Shown piece after piece: positions 1 through 12,048 of a stretch of 64,000 nt of DNA. The notes under the pieces were generated by a model, which saw only the letters and a program-made list of their open reading frames with translations, was not told where the DNA came from and did not search any database. The position numbers and the translations under genes are program-made. Numbering within the stretch: position 1 is the first letter of the stretch; each line of letters opens with the position of its first letter. Source of the DNA: Parus major (taxonomy: Eukaryota; Chordata; Aves; Passeriformes; Paridae); contig NC_031769.1 in assembly GCF_001522545.3 (NCBI RefSeq), positions 11,326,861 through 11,390,860 of the forward strand, read 5' to 3'.

Positions 1-53
1 TGTGTGTGTGTGTGTGTGCACAGCCCTTGTGTGTGTGTGTGTGCGCACAGCCC

Positions 54-85
<32 letters not shown>

Positions 86-160
86 ACAGCCCTTGTGTGT
101 GTGTGTGTGTGCACAGCCCTGAGTGTGTGTGCACAGCCCTTGTGTGTGTGTGCACAGCCC

Positions 161-195
<35 letters not shown>

Positions 196-248
196 TGTGC
201 ACAGCCCTGAGTGTGTCTGCACAGCCCTTGTGTGTGTGTGTGTGCACA
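1..248. repeat. TG-rich minisatellite with CACAGCCCT spacers
   Basis: Runs of (TG)n of varying length are separated by a conserved 9-base block, CACAGCCCT, followed by either TG or GA. I count eight complete blocks starting near 19, 46, 85, 112, 132, 153, 200 and 220, and a cut one at the gap edge. Spacing between blocks ranges from about 20 to 47 bases because only the TG run changes length. This is a compound micro/minisatellite, presumably variable by slippage and unequal exchange. The long Cys-Val reading frames that run through it are an artefact of the repeat. Confidence 0.93.
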
Positions 249-400
249 NNNNNNNNNNNNNNNNNNNNNNNNNNNNNNNNNNNNNNNNNNNNNNNNNNNN
301 NNNNNNNNNNNNNNNNNNNNNNNNNNNNNNNNNNNNNNNNNNNNNNNNNNNNNNNNNNNNNNNNNNNNNNNNNNNNNNNNNNNNNNNNNNNNNNNNNNNN
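249..400. other. Assembly gap (152 N)
   Basis: The bases are unresolved. The gap starts inside a CACAGCCCT block and ends inside a TG run, so the missing bases are almost certainly more of the same minisatellite. The true array length is unknown. Confidence 0.98.
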
Positions 401-419
401 TGTGTGTGTGCACAGCCCT
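401..419. repeat. Minisatellite continues after the gap
   Basis: A (TG)5 run followed by one more CACAGCCCT block at 411-419, after which the sequence becomes unique. This is the right-hand edge of the array that begins at base 1. Confidence 0.9.
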
Positions 420-3175
420 TGCAGCTGCACAAAGCTTCTGCACAGTCCAGATAAGCTTGGAAACACCCAGCTTGTAATGGGACCTCACTGAGGCTTCACA
501 GCATGTTGTACCCACCAGGAAAGTGCTTGTACATGCCTGGGCATTTTTTTCCTTCCGTTTTGTAAATGAATAGGATTTTGAGATAAACAACTTGAAATTT
601 GATTCCATACTGCATGTTCATGAGGGTGTCCAGAAGAGCAGCACCTGAGAAGTTTGGCCATCAAATTGCCAGTCCCTTGTTCCTGGATATCAGAGCCTGG
701 ATACCTGATTTACACATAAGAAGCCTGGTGCCAAATGAGAATACATGGGATTTTAAATGTAGTAAAGGGCAGGCACTCGGCACATCTCACTCCACTTGTT
801 CTCAATTCTTTGGCTATGATGTTAGCCAAATAACATATTAACAAAAATAAATGAAAAAAAAAAAAAAGATAAGATAATAAAAGGCATTTAAAGTATGCTG
901 GGAATTTTTGTGTCCACCGTCTCTGATCTCTTCCTCCTCGTCTCTGGCAGGAGTTGCCTGCCTCCAGCCGCTGCGGTCAGTCACTGTAGGGATTTTATCA
1001 GCCCCTCTGGATGCTCTTTAGTCCTCCTGCCTTAGGGCACACCCTCCGCCTCCCCAGCGACCACATGGCTCCTGATTGCTCCAAAACCCTTTTCTCTGGT
1101 TGTCTCATTTGTGTTTTCCACATAATTTTCCCATTTCATTAATTTTTAAATTAAGTAAAAATCCAGTAATTTGCCGTAGTTAAAGTCTGGATGTTTTGTC
1201 TTAACCCATAAAAACCTGTCATCTATCTTAATTACTTATCTTTCTCATTCTTTTTTAAGGTAAGTGAAAAGATCCAGTAGTTTATGTAAAGCTTAGATCC
1301 TGGATACTAGCAAATGCAATCTATTTTCATTACACCTGATTTCTTCCCTGCCTTCTACCAACTCAGCTCCTCTCTTTTTTTCTGTATTTGTTTCAGATTA
1401 GATTCAAATCACACCTCTTTAATAGGATCTGCTTCCAGTATGTGTTTCTTTTCAGTATACGTTTTAGCATATATTTCCAGAAATTATTTCAAACACTATG
1501 AGGAGCCAGTCATGATAGGACCTTCAACATTTTCTCAAATTACAGCCAAACAATGACATAAACACATAATGAACAATGTTCTCAAAAGAATGAGCATATT
1601 AAAAAAGGGTATTTCTGAGCCTTGCGTGGAACCATGAGTTTACACTGCATTGTTCAGTTTTCAAATATTTCTAAATGTTTTCATATGCTTTATGTTATAT
1701 GCTAAATGTTTTCATATGGTTTATTATTGGTCACAACAAGGTTAATTTCTCACAATTTTTGTATCCAAGGGTATACTGTTGTTTCTGTTGACTGTTCAGT
1801 TCCTTTGTTTTGCTAACAGTTTCCTAATCTGACCATAAGCTACTGTCTCTCTTTACAGATTTCTTGTCATCAATATTTAGTTTTCTTCATGGCTTATAAC
1901 ATTCATCTTAATGGAACATCAGGCTGGCATTCTGCTGCAGACATTTATTTACTTTTAGTTGATGTTTATATTGGAAGGATGATTTTCTGGCTGTCTGTTT
2001 TCATATCACTGACATAGCGTTTGACAGGCAACCTTTCACAAACTTAACCAGTCTGAGCAAGCAGAGTTTCAAAATACATCAAACACCATTCCTAAACTTA
2101 ATCAAAATATGGAAGTCTTTTATACAATCCCTCAGACAGCTTTATTTTTTCTTTCTTTTGCTATTGTCTCTGTTATGTTTTATACATCAAGGCTTTTTTC
2201 CTGTGAAACAAACCAGAAACTGGTATGTTACACTACGTTCTTTTTTTTATTTTAATTTTCTTGCTGTGTAAGATTTCTGCTACACTGATAGTTTAAGAGT
2301 AGTACATTATATTCTTTGTGAAGTATAGTCACACACACACAAATATATATATGTAACATGACTTTTGCATCTTAAGAAAAGAGTAATTCAGGCAAACTAC
2401 TATCATGTGAAAATATAACATCTAAAATTAGTTTTGTTGACTTGTCTCAGTGAATGGCATAAAACCATTTTGATTACTATGACCAGATTTTGCTTTCAGT
2501 TATTTAGTGAAAAATTCTGTGTAACTGTAATTGTGGCAAATGAGCTTTTCCAATAGTGAGAATGAGATGATAATTTAATTCACAGTGTTTAAGTAGAGAT
2601 ACTTAGTGTTATTTTCCTTCAAAAGATTTTGTTTTCATTCACATGTTTATCTAGATATTTGGTCTAAAAAGTCCCATGCCTATACAAGCTGCTTCTTTCA
2701 AAAAATTTCAACATAATCTGTTCAGGAATGGAAATGCTATCTTGTGTTTAACTAAGAAGTTCTTTATTCTTTATCCTCTGCAGCAGAGGTTGGTCCCTCC
2801 CACTTGACAAATGCATCTTATATTCATAGAACAATGAGGCCCAAAGCTTGTCGAGTTAAAATACCTGAAAAAGAGAAAGACTCTGCCTACCAGTCCTTTT
2901 CTGAAGGCCATGAGGAAAGGCTGTCTTCATAAGTGAAGGGGGTTCACGACAATGCTGTTAGCTGGTGGGTTGAGAATGAACTTTAGCATCCCAGATGCCA
3001 GCCCTTCTCTACCCAGTGCCCTGCAATCACCACCCATCGCCTTCTTGAGAGAGGGTCTGCTAATAATAAGTCTTAGAGAGGATGAGAGCATGATCCTGGC
3101 TTCAGCTGTGCATTGAGCAAGATGGAACCCTACTAACACCCTTTGCTTAAGTATCAATTTTGTTTCTGGAATTTA
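420..3175. other. No gene seen; unique AT-rich sequence
   Basis: All frames are interrupted by frequent stops and I recognise no transposon or exon. A GC-richer patch lies at about 950-1080. The stretch at 2880-3160 is open for 76 codons on the minus strand but has no family I know. A small tandem duplication at 1671-1725 is listed separately. Confidence 0.6.
1671..1725. repeat. 31-bp imperfect tandem duplication
   Basis: The block beginning CTAAATGTTTTCATATG occurs at 1671 and again at 1702. The second copy is truncated and has one G for C change after the shared start. It is a local AT-rich duplication, probably from replication slippage. Confidence 0.8.
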
Positions 3176-3496
3176 TCACAGAATCAGAGAACAGTATGTG
3201 TTGGAAAGGACTTCAATGACCAACTAATTCCAGCACCCCCTGCCAAGGGCAGGGACACCTTCCACTATGCCCAAAGCCCCATCCAACCTGACCTTTGAAC
3301 ACTTCCAGGGATGGAGCTTCCACAGCTGCACCAGGTAATCCACATCAGAGCCTCACCACCATCACAGTAAAGAACTTATTCCTAAAATCTAGTCTAAACT
3401 TGGCCTCTTTCAGTTTAAGGCCATTACCTCTTGTCTTACCCCTACATGCCTTTATAAAAAGCCCCTCTCTACCTTTCTTGTAGACTCCCTTTAGAA
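3176..3496 (-). mobile_element. CR1 LINE, 3'-end fragment, minus strand
   Basis: The plus strand begins with a TCACAGAATCAGAGAAC-type block, the reverse complement of the CR1 tail built on ATTCTGTGA. It then runs through the well-known avian CR1 3' region: GGGCAGGGACACCTTCCACT, then CCCCATCCAACCTGACCTT, then a CACTTCCAGGGATGG block, and finally the part ending near CTTTCTTGTAGACTCCCTTT. The element is therefore on the minus strand and about 320 bp long. It is 5'-truncated, as most CR1 copies are, and holds only the last part of ORF2 and the 3' UTR. No intact frame remains. Confidence 0.93.
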
Positions 3497-6392
3497 ATGT
3501 TTATTTCTATCTTTAAGTGCTTTCTCTTCAATAAGAAAACCTCAGCAAGGCTAGGATTTTGTATCACATTAACATTCAGTGGGGCACTGAAATCTGTATT
3601 TACAAACCACATGGAGAGGAACATCCCCATACCTCAGCACACCTTCTCATTTACCTTGTCTATATTTTTTTCCAGACAAGTTTTCAAGAGGCAGAGACAG
3701 AAGCTGATGTTTGTACTGCTGATGCTTTTATTCTTCCTTCCTAATTTCACAAGTGTGTCTTTAGCCTGAAACTTAGGATTTGGGTCTTTCCCAGCGGTTG
3801 TCTGCACGCTAGCAGCTTCCTGCCTGTAGCATTTGGAAGATTATGAAACAAATATGTGTTGAAGAGAGGGGAATGTTCCCCACAAAGATTTTCCAGTAGA
3901 AATCAGAATGAAAACAAAGCCCACCCTTTAGGGAGGTGATTTTTGAACAATTTATTTCAAGAGATCCCATTAGGTGGAAATAGGCTTTGCACTGGGCTAG
4001 GTGACCCCATGCAGGACTGCAGCTGACACGTGCAGACCCTGCTTTGTCCTGTCCTGAGAACAGGAGACTGCCATTGCTGCATTGCCAGGAGTAGCTTTGT
4101 TCCCAAACAATGATTTGAAAGAAAGAAAAAAGGAAACTCATGTGCTTTGCTAAAAGCCTGGATGATGTAGTATATCAGAAGCGCTTCTGTGTTTTTGGGT
4201 TATTGTAAGCAGACCAGAATACTTGGCTGGGGTCAAAACAAAAACCTTACTTAATGGTTTTCATTTCAAATAATTTTACTACCCTCTGAAAATCACAAAA
4301 TAATAACATTTTGATCACTTATTCTGCTAATAAATAGTGTGACAGGGAGGAATTCAGGGACAGGAAGGTAAAAGGGAAATAAGGGTTTGGGTCAAGGTTG
4401 ACTAAAATTATGTGGTCCTATAATTTTATGCATACATATAAGTGAAGTCACATAAATGAGTGACTTATGTGTATGCATACACAAACAGAACTCTATGAAG
4501 GAATAAATGAAAAACCTTGCTACAGAATATCACAAATGTAGAAGTGGAAAGTTGCTCAACACTCACTTTCTCAGGAGTTAAGCAGAACTTTGTGCACAAC
4601 TTGTATGTTACCTCCAAATTTCAATTTAGTGCTGTATTCAAATTGTGTATGAGTCACTTGTTAATAATGGCAGCTGAAGGAGCATTATTCTGTTTGGAAG
4701 GATCTTCCTTGAGTGGTTGCTTTTAATACCCAGAAATATTCTGCTATGTGGCTTACCTATTCTTACCAGACTTTTCATTCATCTTTTTAGAAACAATTTG
4801 TAAATATCTCCACTTAACATTAGTAATGTTACTTGCTGTAGGGAGGTATATCTAATATAGATTATCATGAGTTGCATCAAAGTCCACTTTTTTCAATTAA
4901 AAAAACCCAAAAGCCTCACTGATGAGAAATTTCACTGTTGTTGTCACAGACCTGTTCATGAACTATAGTCCACAACACCAAGAAGAGGATAAACACATTC
5001 TCAATACTGCAGAGCAATCTAGATTTTATGAATTTTCTTTTAACCTTTGTTTGCTAATCTTAGTTGGATTATATTTAATTTCTCAATTTCCTTGTTGAAG
5101 CACAGTGAGGCAAGCCAGGGTAGAGATTAATTCTGGGCATATGTGGTCTCTCACATAACTCTAACAAGGTTCATCAGTCTTACTCCTGTCACCCTGCTGA
5201 CAGAGAGCCTTTAATAGCACAGCTACAGGCCAAAGCAAACCCTTTGTGTGTGGTAGGAACAATGTCAGCATAAGGGAACTGTGGAGTTTATGCTAAAAGT
5301 TTCATTTTCAAAGGGAGGTCTCTGCCTATATCTGCAAAACCACATTCTAGATCCTGTGGAGGTGTAGTAATGGAAAAGAATGTGAAATACCTGCCTAGGT
5401 GTACTATAAGTGAAACATGTATTGAGGACAAGTGAGATCTAGTCCATATCTGATGCTGTCCAGAGTAGATGGAAAATTGCTCTGCATCTGTTTATGTTTC
5501 AACTACCCCACTCTGGAAATATTTTTTGTGTTATCTCTTACCTTTCATTTTGGGAGGAGGACTGAAAGGAGAGAAAAAGTATTTAACACTCCCATTTCTT
5601 GCAACTTTTGCATACTTAAGTGTCAGTGTTACAGGGCGTCCCCATAATGAAATGCATCTTCAGCTGCAAAGCCAGAGAAGGTTGTGTAAATTAAGACACT
5701 TGGCCCTTGGTCTCACATCCCTACAGTATAACTGAGGAGAGGGAATTTCAGTTTAAATTACCTGAAATAGTGAGAGAACTGTAATACTACTTACTGGGGC
5801 AGTGTTTTTATAATATGAAACTGTGCTGCATTCCTCTGTGTGTGGAAAAAGGGCCTTGAAGGAAGAATCTGAAATGCAAAGCCTTAGCATAAGTTGATGG
5901 GTTGTATAAGGTGATGGCAGCCTAACCCAGTAAAGTCCTCTTGTTTGCTGTTTAGAAAAGGTTCTTGAGTAACTTATCTCCTTAATTTTACCAGGTTTTA
6001 TTTCAGGACTAGGTTATTTACTTCAAAAGTCTGAGAGTGAATTAGTGTATGATCTGAACCACCAGGGGATGATATTGCCAGAATCTCTACTCCAATAGCC
6101 AGAGGAGCAAATTTTTACTGATCTTCAACTTTCCTTATTATGTTTGAACACATAGTGTACTCAGCTGGGTGAATTCTGACATGCTGAAGCAGCAGTGACA
6201 GTAAAAATGCCATATTTGCATCTGTGAGTACTTAAGGTATTAGAAGGTTGTTATGTGAAGAGACAGGTGCTTACATAAGTTGTGTACGTTACATTGAAGT
6301 AAAGCCATTCCCCATTATCTGTCCCCATATTGCAATGTTGTCAAAGCCTCTCATCCCTCCTGACTTTTCATTACCTGAGCTAGCAGTGTAAA
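3497..6392. other. No gene seen between two CR1 elements
   Basis: AT-rich unique sequence. The longest open stretch is 110 codons on the minus strand at 3809-4141, without any recognisable family or splice context. It contains the inverted repeat at 4429-4477. Confidence 0.6.
4429..4477. repeat. Imperfect inverted repeat (hairpin)
   Basis: The left arm (4429-4451) begins TGCATACATA and ends GTCAC. The right arm (4460-4477) begins GTGACTTAT and ends GTATGCA. The outer 10 and inner 7 bases pair well, and the left arm carries an extra AGTGA-like insert. It is too small to call a MITE. Confidence 0.65.
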
Positions 6393-6959
6393 ATCATAGT
6401 CATTTAGTTTGGGAAAAAGCCTTTAAGACTGTCAAGTCCAACCATTACCGTCACACTGCCAAGGGCACCACTAAACTATGTCCCAAAGCAGCACATCTGC
6501 ATGTCTTTTAAATTCCTCCAGGACTGGCTTCTCAACCACCTTCTCAGCCTTCTCTGTTCCAGTGACTGACAACAGTTTCCATTAAGATATTTTTCCTAAT
6601 ACCTAATCTAAAGTTCCCCAGGTGCAACTTAAGGTGATTTCCTCTCACCTCTTATTGCCTGGGAGAAGAGGCTGAGCCCCACCTGGCTGCAGCCTCCTGT
6701 TCAGGGAGTTGTAGAGAGCAATAAGGTCCCCTCTGAGCCTTCTCTTCTCCAGGTTAAACACCCCCAGCTCCTCAGCTGTTCTCATGTAACTTGTGCTCCA
6801 GACCCTGTCTCAACTCCATAGCCCTTCTCTGGACACAATTCAGCACCTCAATGTTTTCCTTGTCAGGAGAGGCCAACACTAAACACAGGATTTGAGATGT
6901 GGCCTCACCGGTGTGGAGTGCAGGGGAATGATAACTTCCTCAGACTTGCTGGCCACACA
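6393..6959 (-). mobile_element. CR1 LINE, 3' part, minus strand, interrupted by LTR
   Basis: From its TCATAGTCATT-like start the plus strand follows avian CR1 read in reverse. It has the CAAGTCCAACCATTA block, the CCCAAAGCAGCACATCTGCA block, TGGGAGAAGAGGCTGAGCCC, a CCCTCTGAGCCTTCTCTTCT block, CCAGCTCCTCAGCTGTTCTC and a GGCCTCACCGGTGTGGAGTG block. The copy breaks off at GCTGGCCACACA, where an LTR begins, and resumes at 7526. On the element's own strand this is the end of ORF2 plus the 3' UTR. Many substitutions and stops make it non-functional. Confidence 0.94.
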
Positions 6960-7525
6960 TGTTGTGCTGGGTTTGACTGAGGTAGAATTAGTTGTCTTTA
7001 TAGGGGAGGGTATGGGGTTGTAATTTGGATTTTGCTGAACACAGTGTTGATAATTTAGCAACTGATGCTGAGCAGGGCTCACACTGAGCCAAGGCCTTTT
7101 CTGCTTTTTGCATGGCCCCAGTGGCCAGGAGGCTGGGGGAGCCTGGGAGGCTGGGAGGAAACACAGCCAGGACAGGTGACCCAAAGTGACCAAAGGGACA
7201 TTCCAGACCATGTGCCATCATGCTCAGTATATGAACTGGGGGGAAGAAGGAGGAAAGGGGGAGGTTTGGAGCAATGGGGTTTGTCTTCCCCAGTCACTGT
7301 TAGGTGTGATGGAGCCCTGCCCTCCTGGGAATGGCTGAACACCTGCCTGCCCTTGGGAAGCATTGAATTAATTCCTTGTTTTATGTTCCTTTGTTTTGGC
7401 TTTCCCTGGGTCTTCATCTCAACCCACAAGTTTTATCCTTTTGATTTTCTCCCCCATCCCACTGGTGGGACAGTGAGCAAGAGGCTGTGTAGGGTTTGGT
7501 TGTTGGCTGGGGTAAAACCACAACA
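6960..7525 (-). mobile_element. Solo LTR of an avian endogenous retrovirus, minus strand
   Basis: About 566 bp bounded by TGTTGTG and CCACAACA. Read on the minus strand it opens with the TGTTGTGGTTTTACCCCAGCC-type start known from a common bird LTR. It then has the GTGGGATGGGGGAGAAAATC region, a GGTGTTCAGCCATTCCCAGG region, a TATA-like AGTTCATATACTGAGCA at about 7224-7238, and the conserved AAACCCAGCACAACA-type end. No gag, pol or env sequence adjoins it, so it is a solo LTR left by recombination. It sits inside a CR1. A 156-codon open stretch across it is chance, not a gene. I judge it ERVL-like from memory and do not name a subfamily. Confidence 0.9.
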
Positions 7526-7590
7526 TAAACTGTGATGCCATTGGCCCTCTTGGCTACCTGAGCACCATGTAGGCCACTTGGGCAATCATA
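7526..7590 (-). mobile_element. CR1 continuation on the far side of the LTR, minus strand
   Basis: Directly after the LTR the sequence GATGCCATTGGCCCTCTTGG followed by CTACCTGAGCACC is the next segment of reverse-read CR1, colinear with the fragment that ends at 6959. A second, weaker version of the GGCCACCTGGGCA segment follows at about 7570-7590. The end of the element is uncertain. Confidence 0.85.
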
Positions 7591-10500
7591 TGCTGTTGCT
7601 GATTTGGAGTGGTGCATGGACAGATCGCTCAGAAAAATGAGCATGTAAGGGATAGCCTCTTCCTGCTTTTCTCTCATCTGAGCATTCAGCTTTTCTGTTG
7701 CTCATCTTGTCTCTTTAAAGAAAACATGGAATCTAATATCCCTGGGACTTCTGCTCTCATCAGGTTCCTTTGCAATTACCTGGGAAAGGACAGGGGAACT
7801 CAGTGATAGGCAGAAAAGCAGGAGCTGCAAGTCTAATTTTCTTAGCAAACCAAGATGTACAAAGGATATCCAGTTAAAGTAATCAAAACATTCTCCAGTT
7901 CACTGACTCTTTCTGAAAAGCAAGGCATATTATATTCTAAGTACTACTTGGTTTTAGATTTTGTACTGGGTCTTAAACAGCTGTTTAAAATGCAGCACAA
8001 AATGCAACTTGACTTACACTTTATTATTGTAAACAAATGCTAAGCAGAAACCATCTGTATCTTCTACTGTTAATGTCTACATGGTTCTGCAGTTGGCCAG
8101 CTCTTATAAACACATTGTAGACATGAGACACAATTTCAAGTCTCGTTAAATGTCTTTTTTGTGTCATCATTTTGTACCATTGAAATTAAACTTTAAAATG
8201 TGGGTCATTGTTCTGAAGATTTGGAGTCAAAACACTTCAGAAATGTTGACGACTGTGCAAATTTTTTTTTTTAAATTTGCTCAAAACCCTTGTTTTCAGT
8301 TAATCTTCAAGTCTCATGGCTCAAACAATTTCTGCTAACTTACATATGCCTTAGTAAGTCATATACTGAAATAAATAGCATTTCATGATGCACAAAGCAG
8401 TGCAATATTTTCCCATGGCTTTTGTTCTTCATGGTGCTTTCTCCATAGCTGTAGTTACAGTGGCAGCTGACTGGAAAGAGAGGTGCACAAGCACTGCTAC
8501 ACCAGAAAAGCATCCTTCTGACAGACAACTGCAGCTTCTGCAATCCTTCAGTTCCAGGCAGGGTACAGGCATTCCTGTAAATCTCCTGGGAGCTACACCT
8601 AAGTAAGGTTGCAGAACTGGGGCAGAATTTTTATCACGCACATTTCACTTCTACTTACAGCTTTCAGGACATGTAGGTCTCTCTCCTTTGAATAATCCAT
8701 AAAGTCTTCAAATAGGCAGTGTGACCTAATCTGCTGAATGATCTCATGCTTTGTCAGATGTAAAATATTATCCAAAGTGAACGAAATGAGATGATTTGAA
8801 GTTTTGAAAAGATGTCTCTGAAATGCATCAACATATTTGTTTCATCTTCCATGTGTAACCCAAATAAAGAGGGCATTATGATGTACTCCACATAGTATAC
8901 AGTTCATTATGTTCAGCAACATGTCTCTCCCTTCGTGTATTAAAGCAAAGTATTCTCTTTCATCTCTGTTCCTGAAAAAGACCTGCCACCTTTTACTGCT
9001 TAATTATTGAAGGCAGCCTACTACAGAAGCTTAGTGTTGGATGGCTGCCTGCAACAATAATATGAAAATTGAGTTAGTATTTTTGATGGCTTTAGTAGTT
9101 ATTAAAACTGAAGACTGTATGTCATGACTCCAGGAATCTTTTAACTTTGCCACTGACTTACAAAAAGAAACCCTGACCTTGCTAAGGTTAATGGTGACTT
9201 CTGCATCACTCTAATCTCTACTTCAGTCATCAAGTCTCTCAGTCTCACTATTTCTCAAAGGAATAATGAGTTAAGGTTGCTATTCTTGTCTGTTTTATAT
9301 ATAATAGGATTACATTAATTGATCAATAGGACTCAGGAACAATATTAATTTCTTTATAAGAATCATATAACATCTATGTGTTGACATATATAGGCAAAAC
9401 TTCTGGAGTTCCAGGAAAGTTGGCACACTTATTTCAGAAATGCAAATTCATTTGTATATATTTGAAATTCAAATATATGTTGCTCTTAATCTTTCCTTAT
9501 GACTTTCAAAACAAGGCAATTTTCTGAAATATTTATTTTGCATAAATGCATTTCCTAAACAAATGGATCTAGTTTGAACACAGACTTCTAAGTCACCTCT
9601 GTGGTGATTTTATACATTTTGAAAACTTTGGAGGTTTTTTTTGTGTTAGTTTTCTTGCAGCATGAAAAATAATTCAGCAGTGATTCTTTCTCAAGAGCAG
9701 CAAAATCTCTAAAGCTTGCTTTTTGCTTATTTTGACCAAAATCAAAATGAGCAAAATGAGTATTAAAAGAAATCATGATGTTAGCTTTGTAGCTACAGCC
9801 TCCTGCATTGTTAAAACAAACAAACAAATGAGGAGCATTTCAGTGTGGATTTCATCTGTCTGTATGTGGAACGTACATGTCACTCAGCTTTCTATCTGTT
9901 TGCAATGTCCCCTGTCTTTCACAAACAAATGGAGAATGAAGAGGATGTGAAAAAATGCTGATCAATTCAAGGACCACTCTGGTAAAATAGGGTCAGCACA
10001 GCAAGGTTTCAGTTCCAGGTTTGTCCTTTCATTTTGTCAGGAGAAGCTGGACTGAACTATGACTAATGGGGGTATGTAGTTGCAAACAGAAAAATTCCAG
10101 CATGAATTTGTGAGCCTATGACAAAAGGGAACTAAAAAGACATTGGAAGACTCTAATTAAAATACGTGTAGCTAGAAATATGTAGCCTCCATATCTTACT
10201 GTCAATGAAATATAGATAATATTTTTCACTTTACCCATTCTATGTATTTCACATTTCTGTACTTAGCAAGTCAGAAAAAGGCACTCTGTTTCTGGAGCAA
10301 CAAATATAATTTTTTAATTTTCCCTATAAGATGAATGCCCAATGAAAACATAAAGGCCAGGCAACGTGTGTCAGTAGATTGTCTCTAGAATGACAACTGA
10401 GCACAAAAGTGAACATGATAATAGCTTTGACTTATTCAACTCTTAAGCATAACTTAGGGTGCAATTGCATCCAGATGAGGCAATGTCTCATACAGTGCTG

Positions 10501-10922
10501 CTATGGGCCAAAGCTTTTCCCCTCTTGCAGTTTGTGTGCCATTATTGTGATGAGCTTTGCTATTGTGGTTAACTCAAGCACATGCAGTTTGCCATTCAAA
10601 ACAGAACCAACAGAGCTTCCAATAAATGGAATAATGTACATTGTGAGTGTCAGATACAACATCAACCATTAGAAAAATCACCATACATGGAAAAATCATT
10701 GAATATACATGCCCCAGGCCTGCTTACAGATACACTTCTTTCAGTAATTTATCTATTAAAAATAGAGCTCACCAAACTCACATTTTGCCTTCAGATAACC
10801 GTGTTTGGCTAGAATAAATTATTTAACTGCGTGCTATGTAATGTATCAAGCACCCATGTATATGTCATATGTGCAAACTATTTAAATAAATTAGCAAACA
10901 TGCCAAGAATACATCCAGTTTG
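7591..10922. other. No gene seen; AT-rich unique sequence
   Basis: Short open stretches only (up to about 87 codons), with no recognisable motif or consistent splice framing. The block at 8400-8640 is somewhat richer in GC and open on both strands, but I do not recognise it. A perfect palindrome at 9456-9478 and an AAAC run near 9815-9828 are the only structures noted. Confidence 0.55.
9456..9478. repeat. Perfect AT-rich palindrome, 11-bp arms
   Basis: ATATATTTGAA, one central A, then TTCAAATATAT. It is perfectly symmetric, and the sequence beyond both arms does not pair. Confidence 0.85.
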
Positions 10923-10980
10923 AGATTATAGATTATAGATTATAGATTATAGATTATAGATTAGATTATAGATTATAGAT
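10923..10980. repeat. AGATTAT heptanucleotide tandem repeat
   Basis: Five perfect AGATTAT units are followed by one shortened 5-base unit (AGATT), two more perfect units and a partial AGAT. The array is 58 bp. Near-perfect unit identity suggests it is young or under ongoing slippage. Confidence 0.95.
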
Positions 10981-12048
10981 TCCGCTCTCTTAATGTTGCC
11001 CCCAAACCTTCTTCTGGTACATCAACACTTTCCAGAGGGAGGGTTGATGTAATTAAATTATGAGAAGGGCTGTGTTTATTTGCAAAACTGAACAGTTACC
11101 ATTTCTGATCCTGCTTAACACATTGTTCAAAAATAGAAGATATTAAGTCCAGCTAGGAATTCAAATACATTTTCATTTTCAAAAATAACAATTTTGCACA
11201 AATAGGCTTTGAAATAATATCTCATGGGTAAGCTTGTTTTGAGAGAAGATTAATTGGAGAATTACATAATGTTGTTAGTAAGCAATTAAAATTCAACAGA
11301 GCCTTAAAATTTACACCTTAGGGAATGCTAGTCATATTTACACATCTTTCAAAAATAAAACTACAAACAGCTTCCAAAGTGCTATTATATGCCATGCATA
11401 TTTAAGAGTTTTCTGCTAAATGATCCGTTTAGCATTGCTTAAATTATCTTGGGAATACTCTTAGTTTGGTAACTTTGGAACTGTCAAATTATTTGTCCTC
11501 CACAACCAAACAGGTTTTGTTATACCCAGTCCATTCCTTGGATGACAATTTTGCTTTCTTCACTCATATTAATGGTTCATTTTTTAAGGAACCAATACTT
11601 ACAGTGGAGAATTTTAGGTTGGTATGCTAGGAGGTGTTGGGTTAGGGAAAAGGTAAAAAACTCCCCCATCTTCCACACCTTTGGAGACAGTGGAGAAGAT
11701 AGAAAGAAAACTAATAGAATGCAAGACAAAGCTGGTGGGTACTTGTGCCACACAGGGAAATTAAAGTAGGCCAGAGAACAGGGAAAGAGTAAACTAAACT
11801 GAGAACTAAAGAACTGAGAACTAAACTGAGGCTATGCCATGGGAAAGGGTGATATCAGTTTTAGGTGAGATTGAGGGTCATGGCAGGCTTAATGCTCAAG
11901 AAATGGTATTGGAAAAAAAAACCTGCTGTGATTTGTTCCAGGAATGTCACAATTTGCAAGTTTGTAGCTCCAGAAACTCCTAATCATTTTACAGATAGCT
12001 TTAGTGCACAGACTGATAGCTTTAGTGTTCAGTTTTTTGCAGTAAGTT
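10981..12048. other. No gene seen; small local duplications before LTR
   Basis: AT-rich, with stops in all frames. At 11791-11830 the words AACTGAGAACTAA and AACTAAACTGAG are repeated in tandem. At 11994-12032 the block GATAGCTTTAGTG occurs twice, 21 bases apart. The sequence from 11600 to 12048 could be degraded retroviral material because it abuts an LTR, but I cannot show that. Confidence 0.55.
11994..12032. repeat. 21-bp imperfect tandem duplication
   Basis: GATAGCTTTAGTGCACAGAC at 11994 and GATAGCTTTAGTGTTCAG at 12015. It lies just upstream of the LTR boundary. Confidence 0.8.

Noticed and set aside
2..491. Long Cys-Val reading frames at the start of the window
   Set aside because: They are translations of TG repeats and run through unknown bases of the assembly gap.
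6955..7530. Target-site duplication flanking the LTR
   Set aside because: The five bases on the left (ACACA) and right (TAAAC) do not match, and the exact LTR ends are uncertain.
7065..7535. 156-codon open stretch on the plus strand
   Set aside because: It lies almost entirely on the antisense strand of a solo LTR and has no known protein motif.
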